DNA of 32,272 nucleotides from Candidatus Bathyarchaeota archaeon (GTDB lineage Archaea > Thermoproteota > Bathyarchaeia > Bathyarchaeales > Bathyarchaeaceae): assembly GCA_020348365.1 (NCBI GenBank), contig CP070749.1, positions 472,992 to 505,263 of the forward strand, in the 5' to 3' direction. The position numbers and the translations under genes were made by a program. The notes beneath the pieces were generated by a model. It was given only the letters and a program-made list of their open reading frames with translations, made no database searches and was not told the origin of the DNA. Shown piece after piece: positions 1 through 7,533 of this stretch (positions are counted from its first letter, which is position 1; each line of letters opens with the position of its first letter).

Positions 1-443
1 ATCAACACTTCACCGCTGGTCGAATTATAAACCTTGTAGACTACTATGGTGACGCTCTTTCCGTGTGGCATGAATACTGTTTTCCGAAGCTGAACCCCAT
101 TCATGGAATATCTGTATGTTGGGAACGGCTCTAAGGCGAAGCTTGATAGGAATCGATATCCTTTTGGATAGATCTCACTTCTAAACTCATTCGATCCTAA
201 CGAATACGTCTTGTTCTCTATTTCTATCTCTTCATCGAGTTTGGTGAGAAGCACTCTGCGGTCTGTGGGTGGGTTGAAGGCAGACACTAGGAGACCGTGA
301 TACTTTCGTGTGTTGACCCCCAAGATAGTGGACGATGCGTATCCGCCAAGTCCATTTGCTACAATCCATTCTCTTCGAATCGCCCGCTCAAAATCTGGAA
401 GAAGCACTGGTTCGATGTGAATTTTTGGCGAGTCGACTTCCAT
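1..443 (-). CDS. Glycogen-debranching enzyme (amylo-alpha-1,6-glucosidase), N-terminal part; cut by the window edge
   Basis: The minus strand has an open frame from an ATG at 443 running off the left edge, so only about 147 N-terminal residues are visible. It begins with a short lead-in and then REWIVANGLGGYASST (residues 24-39) followed by NTRKYHGLL (44-52). That pair is the hallmark of the N-terminal domain of prokaryotic debranching enzymes (GDE_N family), which precedes the catalytic alpha/alpha-barrel. The protein would hydrolyse alpha-1,6 branch points of glycogen-like storage polysaccharide in the cytoplasm. The catalytic domain lies outside the window and cannot be checked. A TATA-like CATATAGAA lies about 33 nt upstream, and a GGATGAT stretch next to the ATG may serve as ribosome binding site. 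The start is well supported because similarity begins within 25 residues of it. Confidence 0.9.
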   Translation of the reverse strand, partial: MEVDSPKIHIEPVLLPDFERAIRREWIVANGLGGYASSTILGVNTRKYHGLLVSAFNPPTDRRVLLTKLDEEIEIENKTYSLGSNEFRSEIYPKGYRFLSSFALEPFPTYRYSMNGVQLRKTVFMPHGKSVTIVVYKVYNSTSGEVL

Positions 444-475
444 TCTATCATCCAGCCTTAATGTGAAGCGCTGGT

Positions 476-484
476 TCTATATGT
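476..484 (-). promoter_or_regulatory. TATA box for the debranching-enzyme gene
   Basis: Read on the minus strand this is CATATAGAA, 33 nt upstream of the ATG at 443. That spacing predicts a short leader. The assignment rests on sequence and position only. Confidence 0.4.
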
Positions 485-756
485 GAACTTCGCCTTTCTT
501 CACAACACCGCCCAAAATGTCACAAAGAAGAAAGCAATCTTGCGCTAACTCATACTCACAGGTAAAATTAAAAGATAGCATTCCAACTCGTAGGTATCGA
601 GTGCTATTTGATTGTACCAGTGAAGTCATCTTCGAAGGAGTTTTCTCTACTTGATGGAATCGGAGAAGATTGAGTATAGGCCAGTTTCTGTTAGAGAAGC
701 GCGCGCGCTGACTCGTCTAGACCAAAAGGAAAACCTCAGCCAAAAGACACACGAGA
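485..756. other. Intergenic region, no convincing gene
   Basis: Apart from the TATA box next to the debranching gene I see nothing supported here. A plus-strand frame of 48 codons begins at 654 and runs into the 3' end of the neighbouring minus-strand gene at 800. It has no properly spaced SD site, no TATA box and no recognisable motif. Confidence 0.4.
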
Positions 757-1638
757 CTAAAGCATTATCTTGGCGACGTTCTTTTCCTTTTCGACATTGA
801 GAAAGTTGGCGACTGGTCGGCACTTGGTTCGTAACAGCAAGGCGTGGGGAAGAGTCAAGTCAAGCTCCGTCAAAGTCTCAACATGCCCCATACCCTTGGC
901 CAAGACTAAATCCACTGAGCCATAAGCTTTCAGAAACTCATGGGAACACTGCTCAGGCATTAACCCAACAGCGTCCGTACCCGTAGTAATCAGGGCATCC
1001 GCAGTTCTATCCATACCAACATATTTGGCGTCCTCCACAGTGGCGTCATTAATGATCGGCCCCCCCTTTACCCCTACAGTGACATGTGCTCCAAGCCTCT
1101 TCAACTCGCCAACCAATAGCTTGTCAAAGACTATCTCGCCAGCGTTATCTGTGAGATAAAGAATTCTTCTCGCCTCTTTGACAGCGCCAAAGATCTCAAA
1201 GATATCATCGATGGCCAAATCATCCTCTGCCCGCTGGATTAGCCTTTCGACGTCTCCATAGTTGAATGTGTGACCGGGAATATCAAATTCCATAACGTTG
1301 CCGACGATGGAGCACAAACAAGCCTTCCTAAATCTGAACTCAGAGGAAGATTCATTCGAAACCAGTTTCCTCGCATATGGAAAAAACCCCAGGGCTTTCT
1401 GGTTGCTTCTCTGCTTTATCTTTGCATAAGGATCAAGGTTACCTGTCATTCGCCTTATCAGCCGGTCTCTTTCTGTGCCGAGGTGAGCAGGAACTGTGGT
1501 TGGCTTGAACTCTTTGACGAGCAACCGGAATAAAGCTGATGTGACTTTGAACTGAAGAGAGGGATCCTCCGTTACCTCTGCGATTTGAAGCAGACCTCTA
1601 TGAAGCAGACATCCAGCACATTCAATCTCAACCTTCAA
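757..1638 (-). CDS. DUF89/ARMT1-like damage-control metal-dependent phosphatase
   Basis: This 293-residue protein belongs to the archaeal branch of the DUF89 (ARMT1-like) family, metal-dependent phosphatases thought to hydrolyse damaged or surplus sugar phosphates and related metabolites. Visible marks are the N-terminal pair C7 and C10 (CAGC), VGNVMEFD near 112-119, and the metal-site signature TDNAGE (163-168) followed by D172. Next come the glycine-rich stretch GVKGGPIINDAT and AKGMGHVETL near 247-256, where most relatives have a KGQGN-type motif. The start is a TTG at 1638 with GAGGGA about 7 nt upstream. It lies 73 nt downstream of the triosephosphate isomerase gene on the same strand, so the two may be co-transcribed. 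A metabolite-repair role next to a glycolytic enzyme fits the family, but the true substrate is unknown. Confidence 0.85.
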   Translation of the reverse strand: MKVEIECAGCLLHRGLLQIAEVTEDPSLQFKVTSALFRLLVKEFKPTTVPAHLGTERDRLIRRMTGNLDPYAKIKQRSNQKALGFFPYARKLVSNESSSEFRFRKACLCSIVGNVMEFDIPGHTFNYGDVERLIQRAEDDLAIDDIFEIFGAVKEARRILYLTDNAGEIVFDKLLVGELKRLGAHVTVGVKGGPIINDATVEDAKYVGMDRTADALITTGTDAVGLMPEQCSHEFLKAYGSVDLVLAKGMGHVETLTELDLTLPHALLLRTKCRPVANFLNVEKEKNVAKIML

Positions 1639-1711
1639 TCAATAGTCCCTCATACCTTGGTCACAGCCTCAGCAAACATCATTCATGAGTCACAGTTCCG
1701 CATGTAGCCAG

Positions 1712-2404
1712 CTATTTAGTTATGGCTTCAGCGAACTCCAACAAGACTCCAGACGGATCCTTCGCCTTCACAATCCCACTCGCAACCAAAACTCCTTCAG
1801 TGCCAAGCCTCAAAGCAGCAGTCACATCCACTCCCCTAGTTATGCCAGCTCCGCAAAGAACAACAACATCAGAGTTTATTGCCTTCACAAGCTCGACTGT
1901 TCCAGACACAACTTCAGGCTTTGCCTTAGATACCGGAATCCCAGTTCCAATCAACTCAGGTGGCTCAACAGCCAGCATATCTGGGTTAAGTGCTGCCACA
2001 GCGGCGCTGACCTCTGGGTTGTTGGCACAGACCACTGAGACTAAACCAGCTTCACGCGCTTTTTTGATTGTCGCGTCGATATCAGTAAGTCTTAAACGTC
2101 TCTCAGAATGATTGATCAGTGTTCCCGTGGCGCCAGCCTCTTTCACGGATTTGGGCAGTACATAGCCCGTGAAGCTTCCGGGGGTGATCGGGTCAATGTG
2201 TTGAGCAAAGATTGGAAGGGTCACGAGACGGGCAACTGGTGCGAGGTCTACTAGTTGTGGGGCTAAGCCAACGCAGACCGCGGTTTCAAGGCTCACCTTC
2301 TCCGCGGCCTCGGCGAGCTTGAGGGCCTTCCTTCCTGCAGCTTCTTGGTAGGTTTTGAAGTTCACGAGAAGCATAGGGGTGCGCAGCTTTGTCAAGGCAA
2401 TCAA
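1712..2404 (-). CDS. tpiA: Triosephosphate isomerase, archaeal type
   Basis: The 230-residue product interconverts glyceraldehyde-3-phosphate and dihydroxyacetone phosphate. N15 and K17 in the NFKTY motif bind substrate. H99 in NHSERR is the electrophile and E147 in VEPPELIGTG is the catalytic base. CGAGITRG (184-191) and GVLVASG form the phosphate-binding loops. The length is that of the short archaeal tetrameric enzymes, about 20 residues shorter than bacterial ones. The start is uncertain: TTG codons at 2404 and 2395 and an ATG at 2374 are in frame. Alignment by eye to Pyrococcus enzymes favours 2395 or 2404, since MTKLRTP matches their N-terminus. A small inverted repeat lies just upstream. 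The gene follows ABCE1 by 118 nt on the same strand. Confidence 0.96.
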   Translation of the reverse strand: MIALTKLRTPMLLVNFKTYQEAAGRKALKLAEAAEKVSLETAVCVGLAPQLVDLAPVARLVTLPIFAQHIDPITPGSFTGYVLPKSVKEAGATGTLINHSERRLRLTDIDATIKKAREAGLVSVVCANNPEVSAAVAALNPDMLAVEPPELIGTGIPVSKAKPEVVSGTVELVKAINSDVVVLCGAGITRGVDVTAALRLGTEGVLVASGIVKAKDPSGVLLEFAEAITK

Positions 2405-2413
2405 GGGTTATAG

Positions 2414-2434
2414 CTGTCCTAGACAGTTAAAAAC
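2414..2434 (-). promoter_or_regulatory. tpiA: TATA-like element and small inverted repeat upstream of tpiA
   Basis: On the minus strand GTTTTTAAC (2426-2434) is followed by CTGTC-TAG-GACAG (2414-2426), a perfect 5-bp inverted repeat with a 3-nt centre, just before the start codons. The placement between promoter and start suggests an operator or a leader hairpin. It could also be chance, given its size. Confidence 0.35.
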
Positions 2435-2522
2435 AATTTTGGAGAGTAACATACAACAGTGCATAAGACTTAGGAGCGCGTCACATTTGACTCGAGACTT
2501 CCTCAATGGGTTTGTTTCCTAT

Positions 2523-4331
2523 TCAGGCTGTGGCTGAGTACTTTTTTCCTGAGAGAGGTATGTAATAGTGCTCCCCTATCCGTTTTTGATGTCTGTCAAG
2601 TTTTGAGTCTTCCTTGTTCACTCGCGGTCTTTTTGTAATAGAGTCTCTCCTAAAGGTTATCTTCATATCCTTGAGAAAGGTATTCATGCCTCTGCGTAGA
2701 TCAGTTGGCGGATTGGCTACGCCGAAGAGTCCTGGCTCTCCCGTAAATATCATGAGTCGGTCGGCGATGAAATCCTGCGCCACGACATCGTGCTCGACTA
2801 CGAAGGCTATGACATTCCGACTCTCAACAACCCGTCTGATCGTGTGAGCCATTGTCAGGCGCTCTTCTACGTCCAGATAAGCGCTTGGCTCGTCCAGAAG
2901 ATAAAGCTGGGCTTTCTTAGATAAGCAGGCGGCGATGGCGACTTTCTGAAGCTCGCCGCCACTGAGCTCGGCTATGTTACGGTCTAGGATTAGGTGCAGA
3001 TTCAGGGGTTGTATGATCTCGCTTTCATACCAACTGGTGGTGAAGTCTTCTTCTGCAACATTTCTCAGCAGATCTCCAACTGTTCCCATGTACTTCGCCG
3101 AGATATACTGGGGTTTATAGCTCACAGCCAACTCAGATTGTGCCACACGTCTACCATCGAGTCTCTCGTTTCCAGCAAGCAATCTGACAAAGGTTGTTTT
3201 CCCGATGCCGTTAGGCCCTAATATTCCGATGACCTCACCCTGCCTTGCGTCTCCAGGCACTACTGAAAGTTCGAATTCCTCAAATGACTTCTTCATTCCA
3301 TCCCACCTTAGCAATGTCTCTCCAGCTTCATGGCCTACTGTGGGGGGCTTCACGTGGAATACTATTGGAGCTTCTCTGAAACGGACATTTTCATCAGGGA
3401 TAAAACCTTGCAGGTAAACATTGATTCCAACCCTCACGCCCTGAACATGGGATACGACGCCATAAACCCGTGGGCTTCCATAAAAGACGCAGATCCTGTC
3501 AGATAGATAGTCCAGAATTGCCAAATCGTGCTCTGCTACGATGACAGTCTTCTCATCTTTATTCAGATCTCGTATCGCTCTGGCCGCTTGGAGACGCTGT
3601 TTCACATCTAAGTAGCTGGAAGGCTCGTCGAATAGATAGACATCCGCCTCGCGACATATCGTGGCAACGATGGAGACCCTCTGTAGCTCACCTCCGCTCA
3701 AAACATCCAGAGTTCTGTCCCAGACAGTCTTAAGCTGGAGTTGTTCTGCAAGAACTTCTAACATGCCCCGTTCATCTACATTCTCCAGAAGGGCTCCAAC
3801 CTCTCCTGAAACAACACGTGGAATCTTATCCACGTACTGGGGCTTGTGCACGACTCTGAATTCGTTGTCACCCAATCTTTGAAAGTACTCCTGAAGAGTT
3901 GAACCCCGGAAGTTTTGGATGATCGCTGACCATTCTGGAGGTTCTTCATGATTTCCAAGATTTAACTTGATCTCCCCTGAAAGAATTTTCAGAGCAGTTG
4001 TTTTTCCAATGCCGTTTTGGCCAAGAAGACCCAACACCACGCCTGATGAGGGTAAAGGCAGACGGAAGAGCTTGAAGGTGTTTGGGCCAAACCGGTGGCT
4101 GCACTCCTTCTCAAGTTCATCTGGGAGGTTGACAATTGACAAGGCGCTGAATGGACACTTTCTGACACAGATGCCACAGCCCACGCAGAGGGCCTCAACA
4201 ACAAGCGGTCCATTATCCTCAAATCGGATTGCCTCTATATTGCTCCTTACCTTAGGGCAAAAGCGATAGCATACCCTATCACAATGCTTAGGCTTGCATC
4301 GATCCTCATCAAGAACAGCTACTCGAACCAT
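2523..4331 (-). CDS. rli1: ABCE1/Rli1 ribosome-recycling ATPase
   Basis: This 602-residue protein is the universal archaeal/eukaryotic ABCE1, which splits ribosomes after termination together with aPelota or aRF1. All hallmarks are present. Two ferredoxin-like 4Fe-4S sites use C12, C17, C21, C25 and C49, C52, C55, C59. The first nucleotide-binding domain has Walker A GQNGIGKTT (104-112), signature LSGGELQ (211-217) and Walker B glutamate E236 in LFDEPS. The second has Walker A GPNGIGKTT (372-380), LSGGELQ (456-462) and E481 in LLDEPS. The ATG at 4331 is the only sensible start because C12 follows at once. An AT-rich element at 4359-4377 can serve as its own promoter. A tiny acidic gene lies 117 nt upstream on the same strand, and tpiA follows downstream. 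Confidence 0.98.
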   Translation of the reverse strand: MVRVAVLDEDRCKPKHCDRVCYRFCPKVRSNIEAIRFEDNGPLVVEALCVGCGICVRKCPFSALSIVNLPDELEKECSHRFGPNTFKLFRLPLPSSGVVLGLLGQNGIGKTTALKILSGEIKLNLGNHEEPPEWSAIIQNFRGSTLQEYFQRLGDNEFRVVHKPQYVDKIPRVVSGEVGALLENVDERGMLEVLAEQLQLKTVWDRTLDVLSGGELQRVSIVATICREADVYLFDEPSSYLDVKQRLQAARAIRDLNKDEKTVIVAEHDLAILDYLSDRICVFYGSPRVYGVVSHVQGVRVGINVYLQGFIPDENVRFREAPIVFHVKPPTVGHEAGETLLRWDGMKKSFEEFELSVVPGDARQGEVIGILGPNGIGKTTFVRLLAGNERLDGRRVAQSELAVSYKPQYISAKYMGTVGDLLRNVAEEDFTTSWYESEIIQPLNLHLILDRNIAELSGGELQKVAIAACLSKKAQLYLLDEPSAYLDVEERLTMAHTIRRVVESRNVIAFVVEHDVVAQDFIADRLMIFTGEPGLFGVANPPTDLRRGMNTFLKDMKITFRRDSITKRPRVNKEDSKLDRHQKRIGEHYYIPLSGKKYSATA

Positions 4332-4358
4332 ATCTCTTCAGTTCACTTTGATTGTAGG

Positions 4359-4377
4359 ATTAAAAGACAAATAATAA
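4359..4377 (-). promoter_or_regulatory. rli1: Candidate promoter of rli1
   Basis: On the minus strand TTATTATTT (4369-4377) and CTTTTAATC (4359-4366) are the two TATA-like words 28-46 nt upstream of the ABCE1 start. Either would give a short leader. Their presence means rli1 need not depend on read-through from the acidic microprotein gene. Confidence 0.45.
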
Positions 4378-4409
4378 GCTTCAGTCTTTATCAGCCCAGA
4401 ACTAGCTAC

Positions 4410-4431
4410 AAAAAAGGAAACAATGAAAAAA
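4410..4431 (-). terminator. Double oligo-T tract after the acidic microprotein gene
   Basis: On the minus strand two runs of six T (4426-4431 and 4410-4415) follow the stop codon at 4449 within 18-40 nt. Archaeal RNA polymerase commonly terminates at such oligo-T runs without a hairpin. They would end the microprotein transcript before the rli1 promoter, at least in part. Confidence 0.5.
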
Positions 4432-4448
4432 GGTGCTTCATGGAGGGG

Positions 4449-4520
4449 CTACCAATCTTCTTCTTCCAACTCTTCCTCTTCCAGCTCTTCTTCCTCCCAT
4501 TCCTCCTCCTCTTCCTCCAC
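4449..4520 (-). CDS. 23-residue, almost all-glutamate microprotein
   Basis: A minus-strand GTG at 4520 opens a 23-codon frame ending in TAG at 4449. After the start residue the product contains 17 Glu, one Asp, two Trp and two Leu and nothing else. The hydrophobic residues sit at exactly 5-residue spacing (W8, L13, L18, W23), giving repeats of one hydrophobic residue plus four acidic ones. Translation is strongly supported: AAAGGAGGTGA lies at an ideal distance before the GTG, the best SD site I see in the window. An in-frame TGA sits two codons before the start, so this is not the tail of a longer gene. A TATA box with a purine-rich BRE-like hexamer lies about 65 nt upstream of the start and two T-runs follow the stop. 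I do not recognise the family. A plain polypurine tract is the alternative explanation, but it does not predict the SD and promoter. Confidence 0.6.
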   Translation of the reverse strand: MEEEEEEWEEEELEEEELEEEDW

Positions 4521-4527
4521 AGATTTT

Positions 4528-4537
4528 CACCTCCTTT
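4528..4537 (-). promoter_or_regulatory. Strong Shine-Dalgarno site of the acidic microprotein
   Basis: The minus strand reads AAAGGAGGTG here, continuing into GAAAATCT and the GTG start. GGAGGTGA is close to a full complement of the 16S 3' end and lies 6 nt from the start codon. It is the main reason to accept so short a gene. Confidence 0.75.
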
Positions 4538-4583
4538 GTTGTTATCTTGCAATTCGATTGAATTTAGTCAAAACATATGGTCT

Positions 4584-4598
4584 CTTTTTAAGCGTTTC
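4584..4598 (-). promoter_or_regulatory. BRE/TATA promoter of the acidic microprotein gene
   Basis: On the minus strand GAAACG is followed by CTTAAAAAG (4584-4592), a good archaeal BRE plus TATA arrangement. Transcription should start near 4560, leaving a leader of about 40 nt that contains the SD site. Confidence 0.55.
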
Positions 4599-4642
4599 TA
4601 TACCCAATCGACGCAGGAACAGTTGAGGAAGCAGAGTGATTC

Positions 4643-5602
4643 TTAAGCTGTTTCTTTCACGATCCTCGCCGCCAAGGCAGTCTTTGGGTGACGAGATTTC
4701 GTGGTCATGTATGCCCAACAGAGATTCTGAGAGTTGTGAGCTGCACCGATTCTACCTGCCATATCTAACGTGATCAAACCCATAGACCCTCCACTCATCC
4801 GACGATTCACAAGTTTTATCGAGCTTTCTGCAGCTTCCTGCGCGGTTTTTCCACTCCGCATAGAATCACATGCGTTCTTGGACAAAACGAGTTTCACTGC
4901 GATCTCGCCTATCCCAGTTGTCGAGGAGGCTCCAGCCTCATTGTCTGCGTACGTGCCACACCCAATAATGGCAGAGTCTCCGATTCTTCCTGGAAACTTT
5001 AGGGAGAATCCCCCAGTGGATGTTGCGGCTGCAACGTTTTCATCTTTGTCCAATGCCACCGCTCCAACAGTTCCCAAGTCGAAGAGTTGCGGGTTAGAAG
5101 TGACTAACGTGTGCAGTTTGGGTAGGTAATCATGTTCTCCTCGCATTAGTTTTTCCTTGGTTTCCGTCCAATATCGCATCCTCAGTTCTGTGAATGGGTT
5201 GGCTATCTCCAATTTGAAAAGCTCAGCGAGTTTCTCCGCGCCCGCTCCTATGATGAATATGTGATCGGTTGTCTCCATGATGATTCTTGCCAAGCGAGTC
5301 GGATTCTTGATGTTCTTTAGCAGTCCAACGGCTCCGGCGTTGAGAGTCTTTCCATCCATTATAGACGCCTCCATCTCTATGCGCTTATCAATTGTTAAGG
5401 CTGAGCCGTGTCCCGCGTTGAAGACTTCGTTGTTCTCCATCGTTACAACGGCTGACTCGACTGCGTCGAGAGCGCTCCCACCAGCTCTTAAGATATCAAA
5501 TCCAGCCAGCGCAGCAGCACTCACCCCAGCGAGTCCTGCACTCTTCCTTTCTGTTCTCCACATACCGGCGCCGCCATGGACAACAATCACGGGTTTTTGC
5601 AT
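4643..5602 (-). CDS. Isoaspartyl peptidase/L-asparaginase (Ntn-hydrolase, threonine type)
   Basis: The product is a plant-type asparaginase/isoaspartyl dipeptidase precursor that cleaves itself to expose a catalytic Thr. The cleavage site is DLG-TVGAVALD, with the nucleophile Thr at about residue 178 from the chosen start. The N-terminal VVHGGAG, the NAGHGSALT loop, the GRIGDSAIIGCGTYAD substrate loop and ASSTTGIGE after it are all characteristic. I chose the ATG at 5602 rather than the GTG at 5611: the GTG lies inside AGGTG, which makes a proper SD site 6 nt before the ATG. The product removes isoaspartyl peptides from damaged protein and releases aspartate from asparagine. A clear TATA box is 48 nt upstream. 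The gene stands alone, back to back with sua5. Confidence 0.93.
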   Translation of the reverse strand: MQKPVIVVHGGAGMWRTERKSAGLAGVSAAALAGFDILRAGGSALDAVESAVVTMENNEVFNAGHGSALTIDKRIEMEASIMDGKTLNAGAVGLLKNIKNPTRLARIIMETTDHIFIIGAGAEKLAELFKLEIANPFTELRMRYWTETKEKLMRGEHDYLPKLHTLVTSNPQLFDLGTVGAVALDKDENVAAATSTGGFSLKFPGRIGDSAIIGCGTYADNEAGASSTTGIGEIAVKLVLSKNACDSMRSGKTAQEAAESSIKLVNRRMSGGSMGLITLDMAGRIGAAHNSQNLCWAYMTTKSRHPKTALAARIVKETA

Positions 5603-5649
5603 AATTGGCACCTGCAGTCAAAGCGAGAAAATTACAATTCTGATTGGGC

Positions 5650-5657
5650 ATTTAAAG
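5650..5657 (-). promoter_or_regulatory. TATA box of the asparaginase gene
   Basis: CTTTAAAT on the minus strand lies 48 nt upstream of the ATG at 5602, leaving a leader of about 20 nt with the AGGTG ribosome site. Confidence 0.55.
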
Positions 5658-5759
5658 TCTGTGTTGAAGCGTCTTAAGGAAGAAACTGCAAGGGAATCCA
5701 GAGCTGAACACCTTTTAGTTGATGGACAGAAAGCCTCGTCTCGGAAACATTGGAAGGAC

Positions 5760-5767
5760 ATTAATAT
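5760..5767 (+). promoter_or_regulatory. TATA box of sua5
   Basis: ATTAATAT/TTAATATT lies about 35 nt upstream of the ATG at 5800. It places the transcription start near 5788, so frames beginning at 5719 are not fully transcribed from it. Confidence 0.45.
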
Positions 5768-5799
5768 TCATCCACTCCATTCTCATGAGAGAGAGAAAT

Positions 5800-6456
5800 A
5801 TGCGTATTCTAAAGGCGACGTCAGAAAACATTCGAGTAGCCTCGAGGATAGTGAGAAATGGAGGCTTGGTTGTGTATCCTACAGACACCGTTTATGGGTT
5901 GGGATGCGACCCTGTGAACGCGGATGCTGTGAATCGCGTTTTTGCAGCCAAGGGTGAACGGAAGAAGCCTCTACCTGTTCTCTCATGTTCTCTTGCTGAC
6001 ATAGAAAAGATAGCTCGACTGTCGGATGTGGCTCGAAGGATTGCCGCAGAGTTCTGGCCAGGACCGCTCACCATCATAGTACCAAAGAAACCAACCCTCC
6101 CAGACTTTGTCACCTGCAATTTGGATTCGGTGGGCGTGAGGATACCGGAGAATGATGTAGCGGCTCAGCTGATTCGTTGGTCAGAGGGCTTTCTGGTAGG
6201 GACCAGTGCCAACAAAACGGGGCACAGACCGGCGTGTACCGCCAGCGAGGCCCTGGAAAAGTTAGGAGAAGAGGTAGATGCAATTCTAGATGGAGGACGA
6301 GCGCCACTGGGAGAGCCATCGACGGTAGTTGACTTGACCACGGAGAAACCAAAAATCTTGCGACAAGGGGGTATAGCCTTCAAGGATATTTTGGCATGTA
6401 TGCTCATCGACAGTCACCATGATGTGGCTCTTGAGGGAGACAGAATTGCTGAATGA
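5800..6456 (+). CDS. sua5: Threonylcarbamoyl-AMP synthase (Sua5/YrdC)
   Basis: This protein makes threonylcarbamoyl-AMP from threonine, bicarbonate and ATP, the first step of tRNA t6A37 synthesis. It shows the whole YrdC fold signature: YPTDTVYGLG (26-35), AAKGERKKPLPV (49-60), FWPGPLTIIV (85-94), VGVRIPEN (111-118) and GTSANKTGH (134-142). At 218 residues it is YrdC-only and lacks the extra C-terminal Sua5 domain of many archaea. In-frame ATGs exist at 5719, 5722, 5785 and 5800. Homologues start directly at 'MRILKA' and the TATA box predicts a transcript beginning near 5788, so 5800 is preferred. Its last codons overlap the Tan1-like gene by up to 38 nt, suggesting coupled translation. KEOPS genes that use its product lie at 6967, 24049 and 28291. 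Confidence 0.94.
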   Translation: MRILKATSENIRVASRIVRNGGLVVYPTDTVYGLGCDPVNADAVNRVFAAKGERKKPLPVLSCSLADIEKIARLSDVARRIAAEFWPGPLTIIVPKKPTLPDFVTCNLDSVGVRIPENDVAAQLIRWSEGFLVGTSANKTGHRPACTASEALEKLGEEVDAILDGGRAPLGEPSTVVDLTTEKPKILRQGGIAFKDILACMLIDSHHDVALEGDRIAE

Positions 6457-6970
6457 TTTCAACCTGCTCGTCACGACTTCGCGTGGAAATGAGGAGGACT
6501 TGTGCTCTGAAATCTGGTATTTACTGAGAGAAATAGGAGATGAGACGGTCCAGGTGGAAAAAACAGGGGTGGCAGGTCTAATAGCGGCCAAGACCGCCCT
6601 CAACCCCGTTGAGACCATCGAAAAGCTTCGAGACATATTGGAGAAGCGACCATCGGAATTCCGATACACGTTCAGAGTTACTCCAATCCAGAGAGTCGTG
6701 CGTACAGACCTAGGAGAGATCGAGAGGACTGCCACTAGGCTCGCTTCCAAGATAAGAGAGGATGAGACGTTTCGGGTAACAGTCAAGAAAAGGTTCACAG
6801 AGCTTTCTTCACAAGAAATTGTTGAAGCCGCGGCTGCAAACGTTGAGAGACAGGTTGATTTGGAGAGTCCCGACAAAGTCATTCTTGTAGAAGTCACTGG
6901 ACGAATGACCGGTATGTCAGTTATAGAACCTGGAGACGTTATGTCTGTCATGAAGGAGAGGTTTTCTTAG
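6419..6970 (+). CDS. THUMP-domain protein, Tan1-like (tRNA N4-acetylcytidine co-factor)
   Basis: The 183-residue protein has an N-terminal LLVTTSRGNEEDLCSEIWYLL segment, typical of stand-alone THUMP proteins. A THUMP domain follows: the TFRVTPIQRVVRTDLGEIERTA region near 84-105, then FRVTVKKRFTELSSQEIVEAAA and a final VLVEVTG-like strand. Yeast Tan1 presents tRNA to the acetyltransferase Kre33/Nat10 (archaeal TmcA) for ac4C formation. Whether this protein does the same is inference. The start is uncertain: ATGs at 6419 and 6422 lie inside sua5, while a TTG at 6446 preceded by GAGGGA also fits and still keeps the conserved part. Its stop overlaps the end of the convergent cgi121 gene by 4 nt. 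Confidence 0.8.
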   Translation: MMWLLRETELLNDFNLLVTTSRGNEEDLCSEIWYLLREIGDETVQVEKTGVAGLIAAKTALNPVETIEKLRDILEKRPSEFRYTFRVTPIQRVVRTDLGEIERTATRLASKIREDETFRVTVKKRFTELSSQEIVEAAAANVERQVDLESPDKVILVEVTGRMTGMSVIEPGDVMSVMKERFS

Positions 6971-7533
6971 CGCTGAGTCGCTAGGAGAGCCACGTGTTCA
7001 ATCACCAAGTCAACCAGCACATTCTTTTCAAGTCCTTTAAGCTCTAGTTTTGACTCCAGTTCAAGATCGGAAATGTCGAACATCCTCCTAACGCCCTCCA
7101 TTTTCTCATACGTCAACTCAAGAATGCAGTCATCACGTTCCCCAGAAACCAGCCTTGAAATGGTTCCCAAAGCTGAATCTGCTTCCTTAAATGTTTTCGC
7201 AATGACAAGAACTGCTATGTATGGAGACTCTGACTTCGATCCTAGCAGGTCTATTGCTTTGTCAATTTGGCTCTGGGCGGAGGCGTAGAGAAGGGTTTCC
7301 ATGGCTAGACTTCTGGAAATGTTTAACTTACTCTCAAATGCAGTGAGGGCGTTTAGGGCAGCGAAGTAGAGATGCTTCCAACTTGCTATTAGGTTCGCGT
7401 TAAAAATCTGAATCTCTACATCTGCAGTCTTCTTCCTAACAAGATTGAGAAAGTCATTGACATCTTTGATTTGGACGTTTTTGAACCCCGCTATTGCGAT
7501 GTACCTTCCAGACCCTTCCAGTTTCCTGATCAA
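6967..7533 (-). CDS. cgi121: KEOPS subunit Cgi121
   Basis: This 188-residue protein matches Cgi121, the KEOPS subunit that binds Bud32 and helps recruit the tRNA 3' CCA end. The diagnostic block is NANLIASWKHLYFAALNALTAF, followed by ISRSLAMETLLYASAQSQIDKAID (about 72-95). The start is a TTG at 7533 that overlaps the stop codon of the upstream phosphoribosyltransferase as TTGA, which implies coupled translation. The other three KEOPS subunits are encoded 17-21 kb away in this window. No further domains are visible. Confidence 0.86.
   Translation of the reverse strand: MIRKLEGSGRYIAIAGFKNVQIKDVNDFLNLVRKKTADVEIQIFNANLIASWKHLYFAALNALTAFESKLNISRSLAMETLLYASAQSQIDKAIDLLGSKSESPYIAVLVIAKTFKEADSALGTISRLVSGERDDCILELTYEKMEGVRRMFDISDLELESKLELKGLEKNVLVDLVIEHVALLATQR

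Noticed and set aside
654..800. Plus-strand frame of 48 codons beginning MESEKIEYRPVSVREAR
   Set aside because: It is faintly like the N-terminus of archaeal RNA polymerase F subunits, but it stops after 48 codons, overlaps the neighbouring gene, and GGAG is too far from the ATG.
4284..4646. Plus-strand frames rich in Ser and Leu at 4284-4646 and 4423-4626
   Set aside because: They are the antisense of the Glu-rich microprotein codons: GAA/GAG runs read as TTC/CTC/TCC. They have no ribosome site, while the minus strand has both promoter and SD.
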